64,000 nucleotides of DNA from Atopsyche davidsoni. Its lineage: Eukaryota; Arthropoda; Insecta; Trichoptera; Hydrobiosidae. Shown piece by piece: positions 25,511 to 38,934 of the stretch. The notes under the pieces were generated by a model, which was not told the DNA's origin, made no database searches, and saw only the letters and a list, made by a program, of their open reading frames with translations. Each line of letters begins with the position of its first letter. The first letter of the stretch is position 1. A program made the translations under genes and the position numbers. Location of the stretch: contig JAILWY010000026.1 of assembly GCA_022113835.1 (NCBI GenBank), forward strand, positions 8,335,001 to 8,399,000, read 5' to 3'.

Positions 25511-27001
25511 ATTGAATATTATAATTTTTTAACCGCAAGGTATACTAAATTATTTTCAGACGATTATTGGTCTGCGAGCGCAAACTAGGTGGTTGATTTT
25601 TCTCATTGTTTTTATTTTAATTAAACTTTTAAATCCCTCATAAATAAAGACTTGTTTTTTGAAATTGATTACAAAATATATGCTTAAAATACCGAAATTA
25701 TTTTTTAGTGTTTTATATAACACAAAACTTAGAGATTCAAGTGTAATAATTTAAATTATTTGTTCCAAAGACAAAATTACAAAATCACTAAATCAGAACC
25801 TGCCTTAAAACCTGTAATCTAGATTTATCAGCTGTTTCGATTGACTTTGATAAAAGATATTTCTAGGATCAATACAATGATATTCCTTTATCAATCTATG
25901 TGCAGTTGTATCTGGTAGCCCTGGGTGGGCTCACTTTACTCGGCTGTCGCCTGGAGTCTTGTGAAATCATCAACACGCCCGCTGGCTGGCCTTTGAGTTG
26001 TGAAATTTCAAGTCTTTAATATTGATAAAGACTGCAGCTTCTTTTAAATATCGAGCTGTTCTTTGAATTACCTGTAATTAATGTTCTTCATCTGCTTTTG
26101 GAAAACTGACGTTCTTGTGGTCGAAGGTTTCAGGCTTCATGGCACACTGATAAATATATGCATTATTTTGAACACTAACCAAAATAAGTTTATTTATAAA
26201 GAAAACGGTGAAAAGTGTAACATGTAATTGCTTCCGTTTGATTTCACGCAATTAGAAAGCTAACTTTTTTATTTGTGGAATTATTTCATCCAGTTGTCTA
26301 TATTTTTTTATGAATTGCATGTATTTTCTTATTATTCATTGTAAATTTAAAGTTTTTATAACAGTTCATCGTGCTTTCATATTGTTTTTATTTCAAATTA
26401 AAACGTCTACACGAATACTTTATTAATAAATTTATATTTTATTAGTTATCGGTTTATTTTATTATACGGAATATCATGGTTATTAATTTCTACAGAAAAC
26501 TTGATATCTGCCTGTTATTTATTAAAAAAGAATTTGCTAATTGCTTTTGGTGGTAATAAAATACAACATATTTACAGAACTGCGTGTATTAAACGCTTGG
26601 TGAATATACAACTGCTATTAAATGCAACCATTCTTTAAAAAAGAAGGTATGCTGATTTACAGCTAATTCAAGTCTTTTTCGTAATACTAGCCGTTGTTTT
26701 ATATAATAAGTTAAATTAATCTTACATCGCTTCTTTTTAAGTAGTATTGTGAACGTATTTTTAAAATAGTATGTGTATTTTTTTACATATTTGGTAATGT
26801 TTAGAAATAGCCCATTCTTATTAAAATTATATTATGTTATTTTGTTAAAATGTGTTTTATTTAACACCGAATACCTTATTCTCACATAATCTCACTATTG
26901 TACGGTTTATATGGCTTTGGCATTTTAACCCCCGGATTACGGAGTGATTTTTTTTGTGGAAGCTATTCTCACCGGTAGTTGTCAAGAGTTTTAATATGGT
27001 G

Positions 27002-27009
27002 TGACGTCA
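27002..27009. promoter_or_regulatory. Perfect CRE palindrome
   Basis: TGACGTCA, the full CREB/ATF consensus, in a less GC-rich setting than the copies at 30935 and 39001. Confidence 0.3.
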
Positions 27010-27957
27010 TCGAAAGCTTTTAATTAATTGCTGAAGCTTATTCGGCAAAAAGCTTTTATTGCTCTTTGAGATAAAAGACGACAGGGTAGTAAATTATTAT
27101 ATTCGCGGGGTAATATATAGCAGCCTTAAAAATGGCAGCAAGAACCTACACGTTTTTTTTACGAATTCTTTCCAAATGTATTGACTTGCCGTAGAATTCA
27201 AAATTTTATTACCTTCGCAGACTGGCGCCTTTCCTCCGCACATCCTGATGCTGCAAAAAATACGTACAAATAAGTTGTATATTATCTTTAGTTTAGGAAG
27301 TTAATGATTTAGGGCTTGCTTTGTATGCATTTATGTTTTCCAAAAACACGCGCGGTCGTTAAAATGTATGCATATTAAATTTGCTGTATTTTATTAATAC
27401 TTAGATACAATGTATTCATCCAATAATCTTATATTTGGGAAAACAATATAAGCTTAACTTGTTTTTTTTTTTTTTTACTTTTTAAGATTTTAAAAGAACC
27501 TGTACTTTTTTTACTAGATGATTAAGTATTTTGTTTCGATGAATTTACTATAATTTAAAATTAGCCTTATAGTATACTTTTCTCTTAGCAGCAGGTGGTT
27601 CCGAGTGCTAGATAAAATAAACAAATTAAAGTGACAATAATCAATATTACATTACAAAATTACATTTGAATCCGGTAACACTAAGTAAAAAACTTTTTGT
27701 ATAAAGTAACAATTTGTTCTATGGTCATTAAAAAGTCAAGTCCAAAAGTTTAATATATTCATGCAGTTTGCTAGCGAGTAAGTAGTGCGTTATTTATGCA
27801 AATGGTGTATTTTTGCAGGAATTTTTAAAAAGGGTAGCATTCCAGAAAAGCCGCATCGGATTCCTATTGAAAAAGGCATGTTTGGCGGCATTTCGTTCTC
27901 GAAGGTCGTGGGCGCCGAGGCCGGGGCGGCGAGGACGCCGGGCGGCCTCGCGGGGCT

Positions 27958-28016
27958 GGGGGGCCTCGGGGGGCCTCGGGGGGCCTCAGGGGGCCTCGGG
28001 GGGCCTCGGGGGGCCC
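27958..28016. repeat. G-rich 10-bp minisatellite (GGGGGGCCTC)n
   Basis: About six units of a 10-bp period, GGGGGGCCTC, with one G-to-A variant (CCTCAGG) and a degenerate last unit. It sits in a very GC-rich islet (about 27900-28045) surrounded by AT-rich sequence. The repeated G6 runs could form G-quadruplexes on the plus strand, and the GGCC cores are self-complementary. Pro/Gly-rich open frames over it on both strands are by-products of the repeat. Confidence 0.9.
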
Positions 28017-28459
28017 GTCTGCTTCGGGCGCGAGGGGCCGGGAACACGGGCTATATGCTTTATGCTATTGGCGGTCGATTCCAAAATACGTAAATATTGA
28101 GATAATTGTGAATTGAAATACTTGCTGCTTTGTTTGTGCGATTCGTTAATTGTAATATTGGGGTGGTAGTTAACTTTTTCATTATCACAGGTGTTGTTTG
28201 TTATTAATTACAATATTACTTCTAGACTATTCATTTACGTCTCAGGTCGGTACTGCACAAGCATTTTCCAGCTCACGTCAGACGTTCATTCGTATTATTC
28301 GATATTAAATTTGAGAGATCTTCAGATCTGTTCAGGTCTTTTATCATGCTGTCAGCGCTGTCTCTACCGTGTTGATTTTATTCTTTCAAACCAACAGAAA
28401 GCACAAGATCATTCTGTTTGCTTACTATTTGATTTATTTATATTTATTTAATTTATATG

Positions 28460-28461
<2 letters not shown>

Positions 28462-28531
<70 letters not shown>
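28462..28531. repeat. (AT)n microsatellite, about 70 bp
   Basis: Uninterrupted AT dinucleotide run, likely polymorphic in length. It begins about 450 bp after the G-rich minisatellite. Confidence 0.95.
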
Positions 28532-28534
<3 letters not shown>

Positions 28535-29504
28535 TAAATGATAACTAAAAGAATATTGGTAGTTAAAATTAAGTTTAGGTATATAATGTTTCGTCTTTCA
28601 AACATTTATTTAACCTCCGTTTATCTACATCAATATGAAATGTTTTCATTTAATAAAACTTAAAGATTTTTTTTTACACTTAACGCAGAGTTTTTCTATA
28701 ATACTGTTTTTGAAATACATGTTTGTCTAATTTATATTTTAAGCGTGTTCTGGTTCTAATTGGTCTAAATAATAGTTATGAGCATTTTAGTTTCTGTTGT
28801 TCGGATGAACCAATGTAATATTATTATGGTCATGTATGTTCACGTGTCGTGCTCAAAAGTATTAAATAAAATTCATAAATTTAATAAGGAGTACAGTTAG
28901 CTCACGACATTCTGAAACTAAATTACCTTGCATAAAACAAGCCGTGCTATCAGGTTAAGAGCTACGCTATTTTAAGCGCTGAATAGTTTTAAGTATTTGC
29001 TGAAGACTTTCAAAGCTTTCATTATTCGCAATAAAAAATTAAAAGCTCTTGTAAGTTTTATTGTTTCTGCAGGTTATATAAACCTGCTTGATGAGAATAA
29101 ATACCAATGTGAAGTTCAACCAAGCAATAAAAATCAGTTTTTTTACGATACAAAAAGTGCGTTTTAACGGGCAACGAAGTCCAATCCGTACTATGTTTTA
29201 CTCAACTTTTTAATACTTTACTTAGATTGTTATCTGCTATATTATTACTGGTGAGTCTTTTTATTATTACATTTATAATTCCAATTGTCCAAACATATTA
29301 TTGATCAAATCAACTTCTGAAATATTTTAGAATATATTAGTTGATTAAAATAAGATAAAGTTTTTATTATATACAGATTATTGCTGTTTAATATAAATTA
29401 AATTTTCTGTTGCCCTTTTTTGTTTGTAAAATACAGGTTTAGTAATAAATGGTACTAGTTGCTATACGAGTACATTAATCCGCTAATAGATACTCGAGAT
29501 AGTT

Positions 29505-29795
29505 AAGACTTTCAGGTGATTCGGTTCGGGCTGGGGATTACCTTGCAGGGCATTGAATGGCCGATTAGATTACAGTTTGTTTCGCATAGCTTTAAGAGAC
29601 TCCGGAAGCTCTGAGGCTTCGAGCGCGCACCCTGATTGCACAATCCAGGCATAAATCTGCGCTGAAAGTATCGTGTGACAGATTCCATGTGTGAGAGCGT
29701 TTTACTACGTGTTTATCTCGGTGGTGCTGGTTTACAGCAGTGGCCATCGTTCTGCAGTTAAATCCAATGGCTCAGCGTAATTCAATCTAGAATTA
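29505..29795. promoter_or_regulatory. High-complexity block with Otx/bicoid-type sites
   Basis: Contains GGGGATTACC and GCCGATTAGATTACAG, that is, clustered GATTA cores of the kind bound by Otx/Bicoid-class homeodomains. It is surrounded by AT-rich intron. It is a candidate enhancer by composition and motif clustering only. Confidence 0.28.
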
Positions 29796-30769
29796 AGATA
29801 TTTTATCAGTACCGTTTATTTCTTGATTTAAACGATGGGTGCTAAAAACATGAAGCTTTTATTCCAAATCCACATTGTGTACGATGGCAGAATCTTGGAG
29901 ATGAAAATATAACTGCTGATTTTCTCGGTTAGAATAGCTGAAGTTGAAATTTTAGCGGATCAACAAAGTAATGGCATCTCAATGTGTTAGTTCTGTCACT
30001 TTGTTTATTTTATTTAATGCAATTACATACTGCTTTCATACAACAATATTTCAGACGCAGTCTTTGTTGTGCTTAAAATAAAATATGAATTAAACCAGAA
30101 TCTGATTTTTAAAAAAATAAACAGTTAATATTGTAAAAGTAACTTAATGTAGATCACTGAGCTTAACTTATTATAATGCTGTTAGCTTATGAATGATCAC
30201 AAAACATATATTTGGTTCCAAAAGATTAGTTATACATAACTGCTATGAAAATATGATAAAATGTACATCTCGGAAATTTCAATTTATTCTTTATTATATT
30301 CATATCGTCCATTTTTTTGACCGAAAACCAGCAGTACCAATATCAAGAGAATTAAGTATTTATTTTATTTAAGAATTCTTTCTAGAATTTAATCCACTTT
30401 TAAATGTTGTATAATTCATCATATTTATTGTGGTATAAGCAACACTATCCAATTAATATTATGTAAATAATAGTAATAATTTATGATATTTCTCACATGT
30501 TAGAATCGAGTTTTGGCTGGGTATCTATTATCAATTATTGTCGCGCCTTTTATATTGTCTTACGGTCTCTGTGCGCACTGAAACTAAAGACCATTCAAAT
30601 TGAGTAATAAAGCTGTACAAAAAATATTTGAGTTATCCATGAACTAGAAAGCTATCAAGCAAGAAACTGATCGATTTATGCTTCGATGCAATTTCTTACG
30701 CAATAACCGTAACGTTAGTAAGTTATATGTTACCGTACATGACGAGATATTAGGTATAACGTTAGTGTG

Positions 30770-31150
30770 TTTCACGATGTAAGCAGCGCACTCGGCGTAT
30801 TATGCGCCCAGGGGGGCTCCTTGTACGGCTGCCCCGCGATTAGTAAATCCAATTAGAGGATTTCAATTTGTATGGGCTCGCTCGCTACTCATTCATCGCG
30901 TCCCGCACGGCGAGCGTTCCCTTGCAGCTCGCCGTGACGTCACGTAACGGTCAACCCGAGCACTTGTCGATTCGGAGGAGGATTCAATACACGCTGGTGG
31001 AATGTAATTAAATCGGCCGCTCTCCATCAGCTGCTAAATGATGGCCCCTCTGAGTCCGCAGGCATGGGGGATGCTGGAAATAATGAACCACGCTTGAAGC
31101 CTGGAGAGGGAAATAGGCGCACGGGGAATGCTTGTCACTGCTAGTTATAT
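30770..31150. promoter_or_regulatory. Candidate intronic enhancer with CRE, homeodomain and E-box motifs
   Basis: A 380-nt high-complexity block. It carries a perfect CRE palindrome, TGACGTCA, at 30935-30942 in CCGTGACGTCACGTAACGG, a CAATTAG homeodomain core near 30850 and a CAGCTG E-box near 31029. It has no open frame of note. Its size and motif mix fit a cis-regulatory module. Confidence 0.35.
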
Positions 31151-32414
31151 AGGTTACGGGCATTCTCTTTTTTATATAAAAAAAAAAGAATATACCGTCA
31201 GTGCAAAATCAAAGCGCAAACGTTCATTGTGTAAATATTATATTAACATTGACGCTAGTTAATATATATTAAAATGTAACAACAAGTTAAAACTGCTTTA
31301 CTTGTAGATTAAATAGCATTTTTTTGACTCTCAGAATTTTGTTTGAGCTCGGTGGAAACGAAACGGTAAAAGCTACAGCCATCCCATCAGTGATAAGCCA
31401 ATATAATTTTATATCTCTCCGCATATATATATTTGCTACAAAAAAATAGCATAACCTGATCTATAATGCCGGGTAAATTTTATTGATAACACGCCGAGGC
31501 GCCGCTCCTAATAAGCGAGTCTCAGTTTCCATCGGAATTATTTAATAGTTTGCAGTGAGGTCGCATTCTGTTGCGGCTCCCCAAACGCCAGCGGACGTCA
31601 GCCAGTCGTAACAGGTAAATTAATTGAAAAATCAACACCTTGTGATTATATTAATGCAACATCATAATCGAATTTAATCCCGCCGAATTTAAACACTATA
31701 GCATTATTATAGATCTAAAACAGGCTTGGTATGGACGTGAAAAGTAATAAACGTAAACGTTGTTAGGCGTTTTTTAGGTTGATGTACAAATATAATTTTT
31801 CGAATATATATGTAACGACAAATGGATTTTGTCTAAAATACGACGTGTGTGTATACTAAATACTCATATTTACTGTAAATATTTGAATAACTGTCTTAAT
31901 GTATTGGACTTTTCAGTATTTATATGTAAATTTCAGCTGATTCAATTAGGTAAAATATTCGCAAAGCCGATCGGAAAATGTCCGGAATATTTTGTAATCC
32001 TGTTAGATACTAAAAGCTCGCTCATTTCTTTTTAAATATAACCTGCCAATTTACACTGTAACGAAAGCCATACAATGGGTGATTTCACGAACGATCATCC
32101 GGATTCTCTCATATTTAAGTTTTCTTTGGCATTCGAGTTATTTTTTCGAATTTTGGTTTGCTGTTGAAATAAAATAAAAACTTTATGTTTATGAGTTTGC
32201 TAAATTTTGACTGCAAAACTAAGAATATGTGTAAACATATAAATAAAAAAATATTTTAAATATAAAGTCTTTAAAGCAATCCCAACTCGCTTCCTCTTCC
32301 ATTCAAAGTTGATTAACAAATACTTGATGTATCGAGTTTAACATCTTAAGAGCAATTTCTGTAACACCTTATCCCAATCTACACGTCTTTAAAACTAATT
32401 TATCTGTATGCGTT

Positions 32415-32655
32415 TAGGCAGTTTTCAGATGAAACGGCGGGCGTGTTATTAGGGACTTCCTGTTGCCTACACTCGGTTTTTGTGCATCCGTTAAGTACGA
32501 GGTCGGAGCGGCGCTCGGACAGCTTTTATCTCTCTCCTCCGTGATTTCGTCTCGCTTCCCATTAATTATTCAGATCGACCGCCATTTTGATGCATTTCTA
32601 AACCGTGGCCGGCACGATCCAATGTTTCCACAGTAATCACCTATAAGGTGCTTTC
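32415..32655. other. High-complexity block, moderate GC
   Basis: Mixed-composition stretch with CpG-rich patches (GGTCGGAGCGGCGCTCGG near 32502, itself partly palindromic). No gene recognised. Possible noncoding element. Confidence 0.25.
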
Positions 32656-33744
32656 ACACACTTCCCGGATTATTGAACAGATAGTCACGGTTATATTTGC
32701 GTGTAGGCGAGGGCGTTTCTGGTAATTTAAAAATTGCCAGAAAACAAATCATAGGGATATTGCTAAAGTTTTAATCTTTTTAAAGAACAGTTTTAATTGA
32801 AGATGTAGTTATGTTTTAAAATTATAATTCACATAACTTATTTCACTTGGTTTTTCGATTTATGAAACTGCAATTTTTTATTTTGACTTATTTAATTGTA
32901 TTAGAATAAAACTCCTTTTATATTTTGTCCGTGCCAAAAATATGATTTTCTTAACAACGATGCTCATATCATGTTGATGGCAAAATTGAGCATATAGCGG
33001 TACAGACAAATATTTTAATCATATTCACCTGTAATGCGTGTCTATCTTTTAAAAACTATTTTTAAATCTTTATATATTAACAATAAGTTGCTTTTGTACA
33101 CTGTCCTGAACATTGTTTCCCAGAGTTAGCGTGTCAACGTTTGATTTAGATGTATTTCACTGCGCTTTTACGATCTATTTTATGCATGTCCTGTAAGGTT
33201 AAGTACGCTAAAATTCATCATCCTTGTCCGATTATGAAACTCAGTTGAATTTACTATGTAGAATCGTTGTTGAGATTATAACGTACCATTTACCAAGTTT
33301 CCAAGTTATATTTTTGTCGCCATATTTAATGAAGAAAAACTTGTAACGCATAAGATTCATGGGCGACACTACATTTAAAGCAAGTAAGTGCGCGTTGTTA
33401 AAATTATTTTGTGCATTGTACCATCACACCGAAGATGCTTTCGCTTCGAAGTGAAACTTGTTTGAAACCTATAAAAAGATTACTTATTTTCATTTTTTTT
33501 ATTTATGCCAGTATTCTGGTTTTTATTAGATCAATAAAGTTTAATATTTACCACGCTGTACCATCACCATTACAATATTTACATTGCCTTTTCTGGGAGA
33601 AAGAGCCGTCGAGAGAATGTTAAAAAAACTTGAGCAGTCTCTGTGTTAATTCATAGAATGGAGTACTACAAACAAATATGTTCATACTCGGTAGTCTCGG
33701 TGATATTTGAAGAGCTGCTTTCTACCGGGAAAAGGGTTGTTATG

Positions 33745-33920
33745 CAGTGACGTGCTATTAGCACCGCCCATCACCCGTCCGTCAGGCTGCCTGTTAGGCG
33801 CGCGAGAGTGACGGGCCCGGGCGATACCGGCCGTCTCAGTATGGGGCAGATAACGAACTCATACGAAGGCGGCCGGCAAGGCCCATTTGCATGCGCCGCC
33901 CGCTCCCAGTGCGATACGCT
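33745..33920. other. CpG-rich islet
   Basis: GC-rich block containing GACGGGCCCGGGCGATACC. Resemblance to rRNA was considered and not found. No gene recognised. Confidence 0.3.
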
Positions 33921-35149
33921 AGGAAGTGGTATTCAACTTCAGAGCTTCACAGAATCGTCCGCCATTTGACTATTTTCATATTGGAAAAAATGTTTGGCAC
34001 GTGTATTCTTCAATCATCTTCATTATTTCTACAGTTATATGAATATTGTGCTTATTTAATAAGTTTTGGTATTGTCTAATTAAAAAAAACAACTGTCACT
34101 AATAACTGTTATTAAAAATAACATTTTGTATATATTTATACATATGTGCGTTAAGCTTGATATCTGTAGATTACGACATTGTTACTGGACATATGTTTAC
34201 ATATTATACTTTATAAATGCGTACAAAAACTTTTAGATTCTTGGATTAAAAAAAACATAAAAGTAATTGACCTTAAAAAAATCTCACAAAGATTATGCTA
34301 CTAACGACTTTCAACAAAATAAAAAGGTTAAAGTAGTGGTTTTTATTTTTTTAAATAATTGTTTATACTTCGTTTTTGGCTATGATTTATAATGACGTGA
34401 AAGTAATGTATGTATCCATACGAAGGATACGCATAAATACACCAGATATAATACGTTAGTTATTTGTAAAATTGTTCCAACGATATTTTACAAACTTCGA
34501 TTCTGGTTGTTTCGAGAAAACTGTAGGGACTTGTAGTTTCAAATTAATGAAGTTGATATCGATTTTTGCATTTTTGTTTTCATTGAGATCTGTTTTGTAA
34601 AATTATCAGGTTTGAAATTTTGTGAATTTGTATTGTTTCGAAATTAAACGAAAAACCGTTGGTTGCTAACCTCTCGCGTAGTAGAATCGTGGCACGAACA
34701 AAAAGCGTGTGTGGATTTTAGACGTTTATGGTAAGTGCACATTTTCCGATTTGTTGAAATGTGTTTACCGTAATAGCCGCTGTTACCGCATTTCATTTTC
34801 AGCCACGATACTTTTCGTGACTGCCTCTTCCTCCTAGCCGACCACGCTTTTCCAAAACAAACAATCAATTTAAATACTCAGCCACCCGGAAAGGAAAATA
34901 TTGAATAGTAGATTTACGATTGTGGGAATTTAACTGCTTGCATCTGTAACTCGTCTGATTTAATTAAATTTATCTTTAGGATGTTTTCAATAAGAAGCTA
35001 TGAATTTATTTTTAAAAAAAAACAGCTGACGTGAAAGCTGTTTATTTATTGTAATACTAAATGACATGCCGTAACGTTATTGAGCCATCGTTTGTTTTAT
35101 GCAAACCAAAATAGCTCTTCGGTGTGACCTCGTCTTCACACCGTTCAGG

Positions 35150-35355
35150 AGATTTCAGCACGCAGGTTGCCCGCTGCAGCCCTTGTCGGCATTCCCCTAG
35201 AGTAGAGCCTCGCGTCACCGCTGGCTGACGCCCGGCCGCTTGATGGAGCCGTCAGCCGCTCGGATCGGACGGGCGATTATGGCTCCCGAAGTCTCCGGTC
35301 GATTGCCACTTAGTTACCTATACGGACGGAGACCAGGCGCGTCGACGTACAGGTG
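35150..35355. other. CpG-rich islet
   Basis: High-complexity, GC-rich stretch. It ends in TACAG|GTGAGG at about 35348-35357, which superficially resembles an acceptor-donor fusion but lacks a pyrimidine tract. No exon supported. Confidence 0.3.
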
Positions 35356-36224
35356 AGGTGTCAATTAGCGCGTGTGCACACCTGCATAAGGCTTCTATTG
35401 ACGCTCGTTGTTCACCTACCTTGGTTAATTGAAACTTGGCACTCCGATCTTGTTGACGTGACATTTAAAGGCGGTTTTAGATCCACACACTTGCACAGAT
35501 TGGCTGGTTGGTTCAATGATTTGGACCGTTTACTCTTGACTGCGCGTTCGCCAGCTCGATTCTCTTTGTTGCATATGAGCTTGGAATTTATCTAATTTAG
35601 GTCATACTTGATTCTCTTTGGCTTAAGATTTTTTGAAATTTATATCACAAATATTTATAGAAACTGATTGGAAAACATGAGTTGATTTTTGTGCTCAAAA
35701 AATATTTTGATTATTATTAATCGTGTGATAATAGATCCATTAACATATGTATGGTTGTAATGATTTAGATATCGATACATCTTTTCTCTAAAACCAAAAG
35801 AATTATAATGTTCACATTGTAAAGTAATTTTTAAAACAAGCGTCATTTTTACTAGGCCGTTATATTTTATAATTAAAATTACTACTCTTTATCAATTTAA
35901 ATATTATCATTATATTTATCTAGCAGTAGCGTATTTGGCGAAATTATTTTCTTCTAATTGTCATAGTTTTTATCTCTCGAGTATAGATATGAATGGGTTA
36001 GTTTTGATTTTCAATAAAATATTTATATTTTCTGATTAAAAATATAAAAACCAAGTACATCTCTACTATGACCAATTTATACAAACTGATAATATCAGCT
36101 GTATTTACTGTGCCCTATTGTTAATCGTAACAATATCCACATTAATAACAGGAATCTGTTATGAACCTCAACACCCCCGGCGACTCAGTCTGTCCATAAT
36201 ACAAAAAAAAAACACACTGTTAAC

Positions 36225-36405
36225 ATCGGACATGGCGCATAACAGTACCGGTCGCAGACAATCCGCGATACTCGAGCGTGTGGGTCCATAGCCCGAACAA
36301 ACAAACAGACAATGGTCGGGCAAGATGGCGGCAGATAGGGGAGTCGGGAGTGGCGATGGATGGCGGGGTCTCCAAACAATCGGCCGCGATTGCTTCATCG
36401 GGACT
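36225..36405. promoter_or_regulatory. Islet with a YY1/Pleiohomeotic-type site
   Basis: AAGATGGCGGC at 36322-36332 is a full match to the YY1/Pho consensus. A GGCGATGGATGGCGGGG stretch lies just downstream. In insects Pho binds Polycomb response elements, but one site does not make a PRE. Two overlapping minus-strand open frames cross the block without homology. Confidence 0.33.
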
Positions 36406-36779
36406 AGGTTGATCGTTTATGAGTAGATCGATGATTGTACACTATTGATATCTCTATTCAAACGTGAACTTCAAATATATTACTTATATAAATGTATACT
36501 CACTCTAGGCGCAGAAAATAAAGATATACTCGCGAGTCTTTACGTAATTTAGCGAGTTTATGCCCATAGCTATTGGTGTATATTGTAAAGGTACGCATCG
36601 AATGCTCAATATACATATGACTATATAATCACTCGTATCAGTGATGGTATGTATGTAAAACATTGTTTTGTACGCAGAACCACAAGGCTGCATTGCGGCA
36701 CTCTATAAATTATCTTTGGAATCTAACTGTATTATAATGTAATACACCCAGGCTAAGTAATTTAAAGCTACCTACGCGA

Positions 36780-36935
36780 TTCAAGCACTACCTCGCCGCG
36801 TTACCAGAGCACACCTCAGTCCCCATTTACATCTGTTCGACCACTTCCGCGTGCTCCCGGCCAGGGACGCCGCGGCGCCTCGGAGCGGCTGTCGGCGCCC
36901 GGGAAGTGCCGCGCACCGTTACGCGTCATTTACTT
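36780..36935. other. CpG-rich islet
   Basis: GC-rich block (for example GGGACGCCGCGGCGCCTCGG) about 150 nt before fold-back copy 2. No gene recognised. Confidence 0.28.
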
Positions 36936-37080
36936 ACTCGTTTTCTTTGGCGGTGTATCTCCGAGTACTTGCCATATCGATAGATACATCTTTCATGAAA
37001 GACCACAGCATCTTAAGGAACTTCGACTTTTCACGTGTTATTTACAGTACTAAAGTAAAAAATCAAAGATCTCTACACAC

Positions 37081-37199
37081 GCAACGATGCAACTTGTGAC
37101 CGATTTGCAATCAGCCAGTAGCGTCTCTAGATTTTGGATGGTTTTTTTTTGAGGATGCTATTGACTAGCTGCAAGTCGATTGCAAATTTTGTCGTGACA
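37081..37199. mobile_element. Fold-back (MITE-like) element, copy 2
   Basis: The left arm (37081-37124) contains CGATTTGCAATCAGCCAGTA. The right arm (37153-37199) contains GCTATTGACTAGCTGCAAGT followed by CGATTGCAAATTTTG. Arm sequence and loop position match copy 1 at 19778-19904, while the loop itself has diverged. The conservation of both arms between two sites 17 kb apart supports a mobile family. Confidence 0.65.
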
Positions 37200-38934
37200 T
37201 GTGTAGGAGGGGTATATAAATTTTGAAACTGCAAGTGGTTTTTTTTTATAAAAACCGATTAAATTGACAATATTTTTTAAATACTGATTACCTGACATTT
37301 GTACCTCTAAAATTTCTCTAACTTGGTTTAGTTATATAATTCAATCATTTTGTGGATGTTTTCAAACACACATTAAGTACAAATAAAATTATATTTTTAT
37401 GTTTATCTTATCCATAATTACTACAGCTATCGAAATTTAAAGTTTATTTCTAGATGCAGGAATATAAATTTAACCATTCTCATCTAGCAATTATAAGGTG
37501 TATTATAAATTGTATCATTTTTAGAATATACAATGGATTTTAGTTGAACAAACAACTAATTTCCCATCACAGATGCGATATAAAATCAAAATTTTGAATT
37601 TCACATTTTCACAGCTTTCACTTCTTATCATTATTTTTATAATATATCACTCGCAGTATAAAGAGAGGTTACAACAGCAAAAACGATCGAAATGTATGTG
37701 TACTATATCATATGCGACATGAGCAGTTCAATATTATATTAATTTATCGAGATTCGTTTTAAAAGTGTTATTTAATTTATTTGATATAGTAATTGAATAG
37801 AAGGTTGCTGAATGGTGATTGTTGAGTGCATGCGATCGCGCCAACAGGCAGGTGAAAGATGTCTATCTCCACTTAGTCCGCGGTACTGTTACTCGCGATC
37901 CTTGTATAATAGGCTACCGCCGTCTATATCTTTATAGGATCTGCTAGGAAAATCAAACAGACGGGCTGAAAATTAGCAGGGTTAGACCTTATACTAGAAC
38001 ATCCGCAGAAAAGAAAATAATTGGAGGTTATTACTGTTTATGTGGAAAATAGGTATTAATTATATAATTGGTTAAAATAAATTCTGTTCAAATATTTTAA
38101 ATAAGGCTTCGTTAATAACTTGTGCTTATATTATAAATATAAAAATTACTAAATAAATATTTAACCTAACAACTTAATGAAGTCAGGATATATTGTAGTA
38201 TTATATAAACAAATGTTAAAGTATATAATAATGAATTCGACTTTATCTATTGCTCAATTTGAATTTATTTATCCAATAATGTGCTTTATGAATCTTTTTA
38301 TATTATTTACCACCATCGATATGTTAAGTTCCGTTTCTATTAACTTTTCGACAGTAATGAAAATCGTCTGGAAGTATTATTTTGTTTTTGGATATGTTTA
38401 TGGTTTATATTATCATAGATCGCAAGCCTCAATTAATTATCGCCAATTAATATCTTTGCGAAGATCCCATCTCCTTGGACGCCTTTATAATAAGGTTCCA
38501 CAACATGCACATGGCGTTGCGCGCACAAGACACACACTTTGAAAGTCCAGTACGAAACGCGACACTCGAAACCTCGCCTGAGAGCCACATCATTGAAAGT
38601 GGCGGTGTTGTTACCCCGATTCTAGTGTTCTAATAAAAGATGGCCACAATATTATTTTCTTCGTTGACTTGCATGCGATTGTTAACAAGTTTAATATGAA
38701 GATAGCTCCTATTAAGGTTTTATTCATCGTGTCTAACTTTCGTGCGCCCTCGAGAGAGATTCCGAGTGCAGCGCTCTGTACCACACATTCGGAAACCGCC
38801 ACCGGCGACTTGTACATGGGATGTCGTAAATCCGAGCAGCGCGTCATTAGTCGCTCGATATCATCGTGAAATACTAAATAAATAATCGCGTGTTTATTAA
38901 TTACGGACTAAGTGCCATGTCGGGGATTCCAATG

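Noticed and set aside
27785..28100. Overlapping Gly/Pro/Arg-rich frames on both strands
   Set aside because: They are produced by the G-rich 10-bp minisatellite, which lacks stop codons in several frames.
28170..28200. ATCACAG|GTGTTG as a ratchet site or exon start
   Set aside because: The T-rich tract is present but GTGTTG is not a good donor, and no PH-like coding sequence follows.
33760..33900. Ribosomal RNA fragment
   Set aside because: The GC-rich stretch has no recognisable rRNA core sequence.
35340..35357. TACAG|GTGAGG as a splice junction
   Set aside because: No pyrimidine tract in the preceding GC-rich sequence and no coding continuation.
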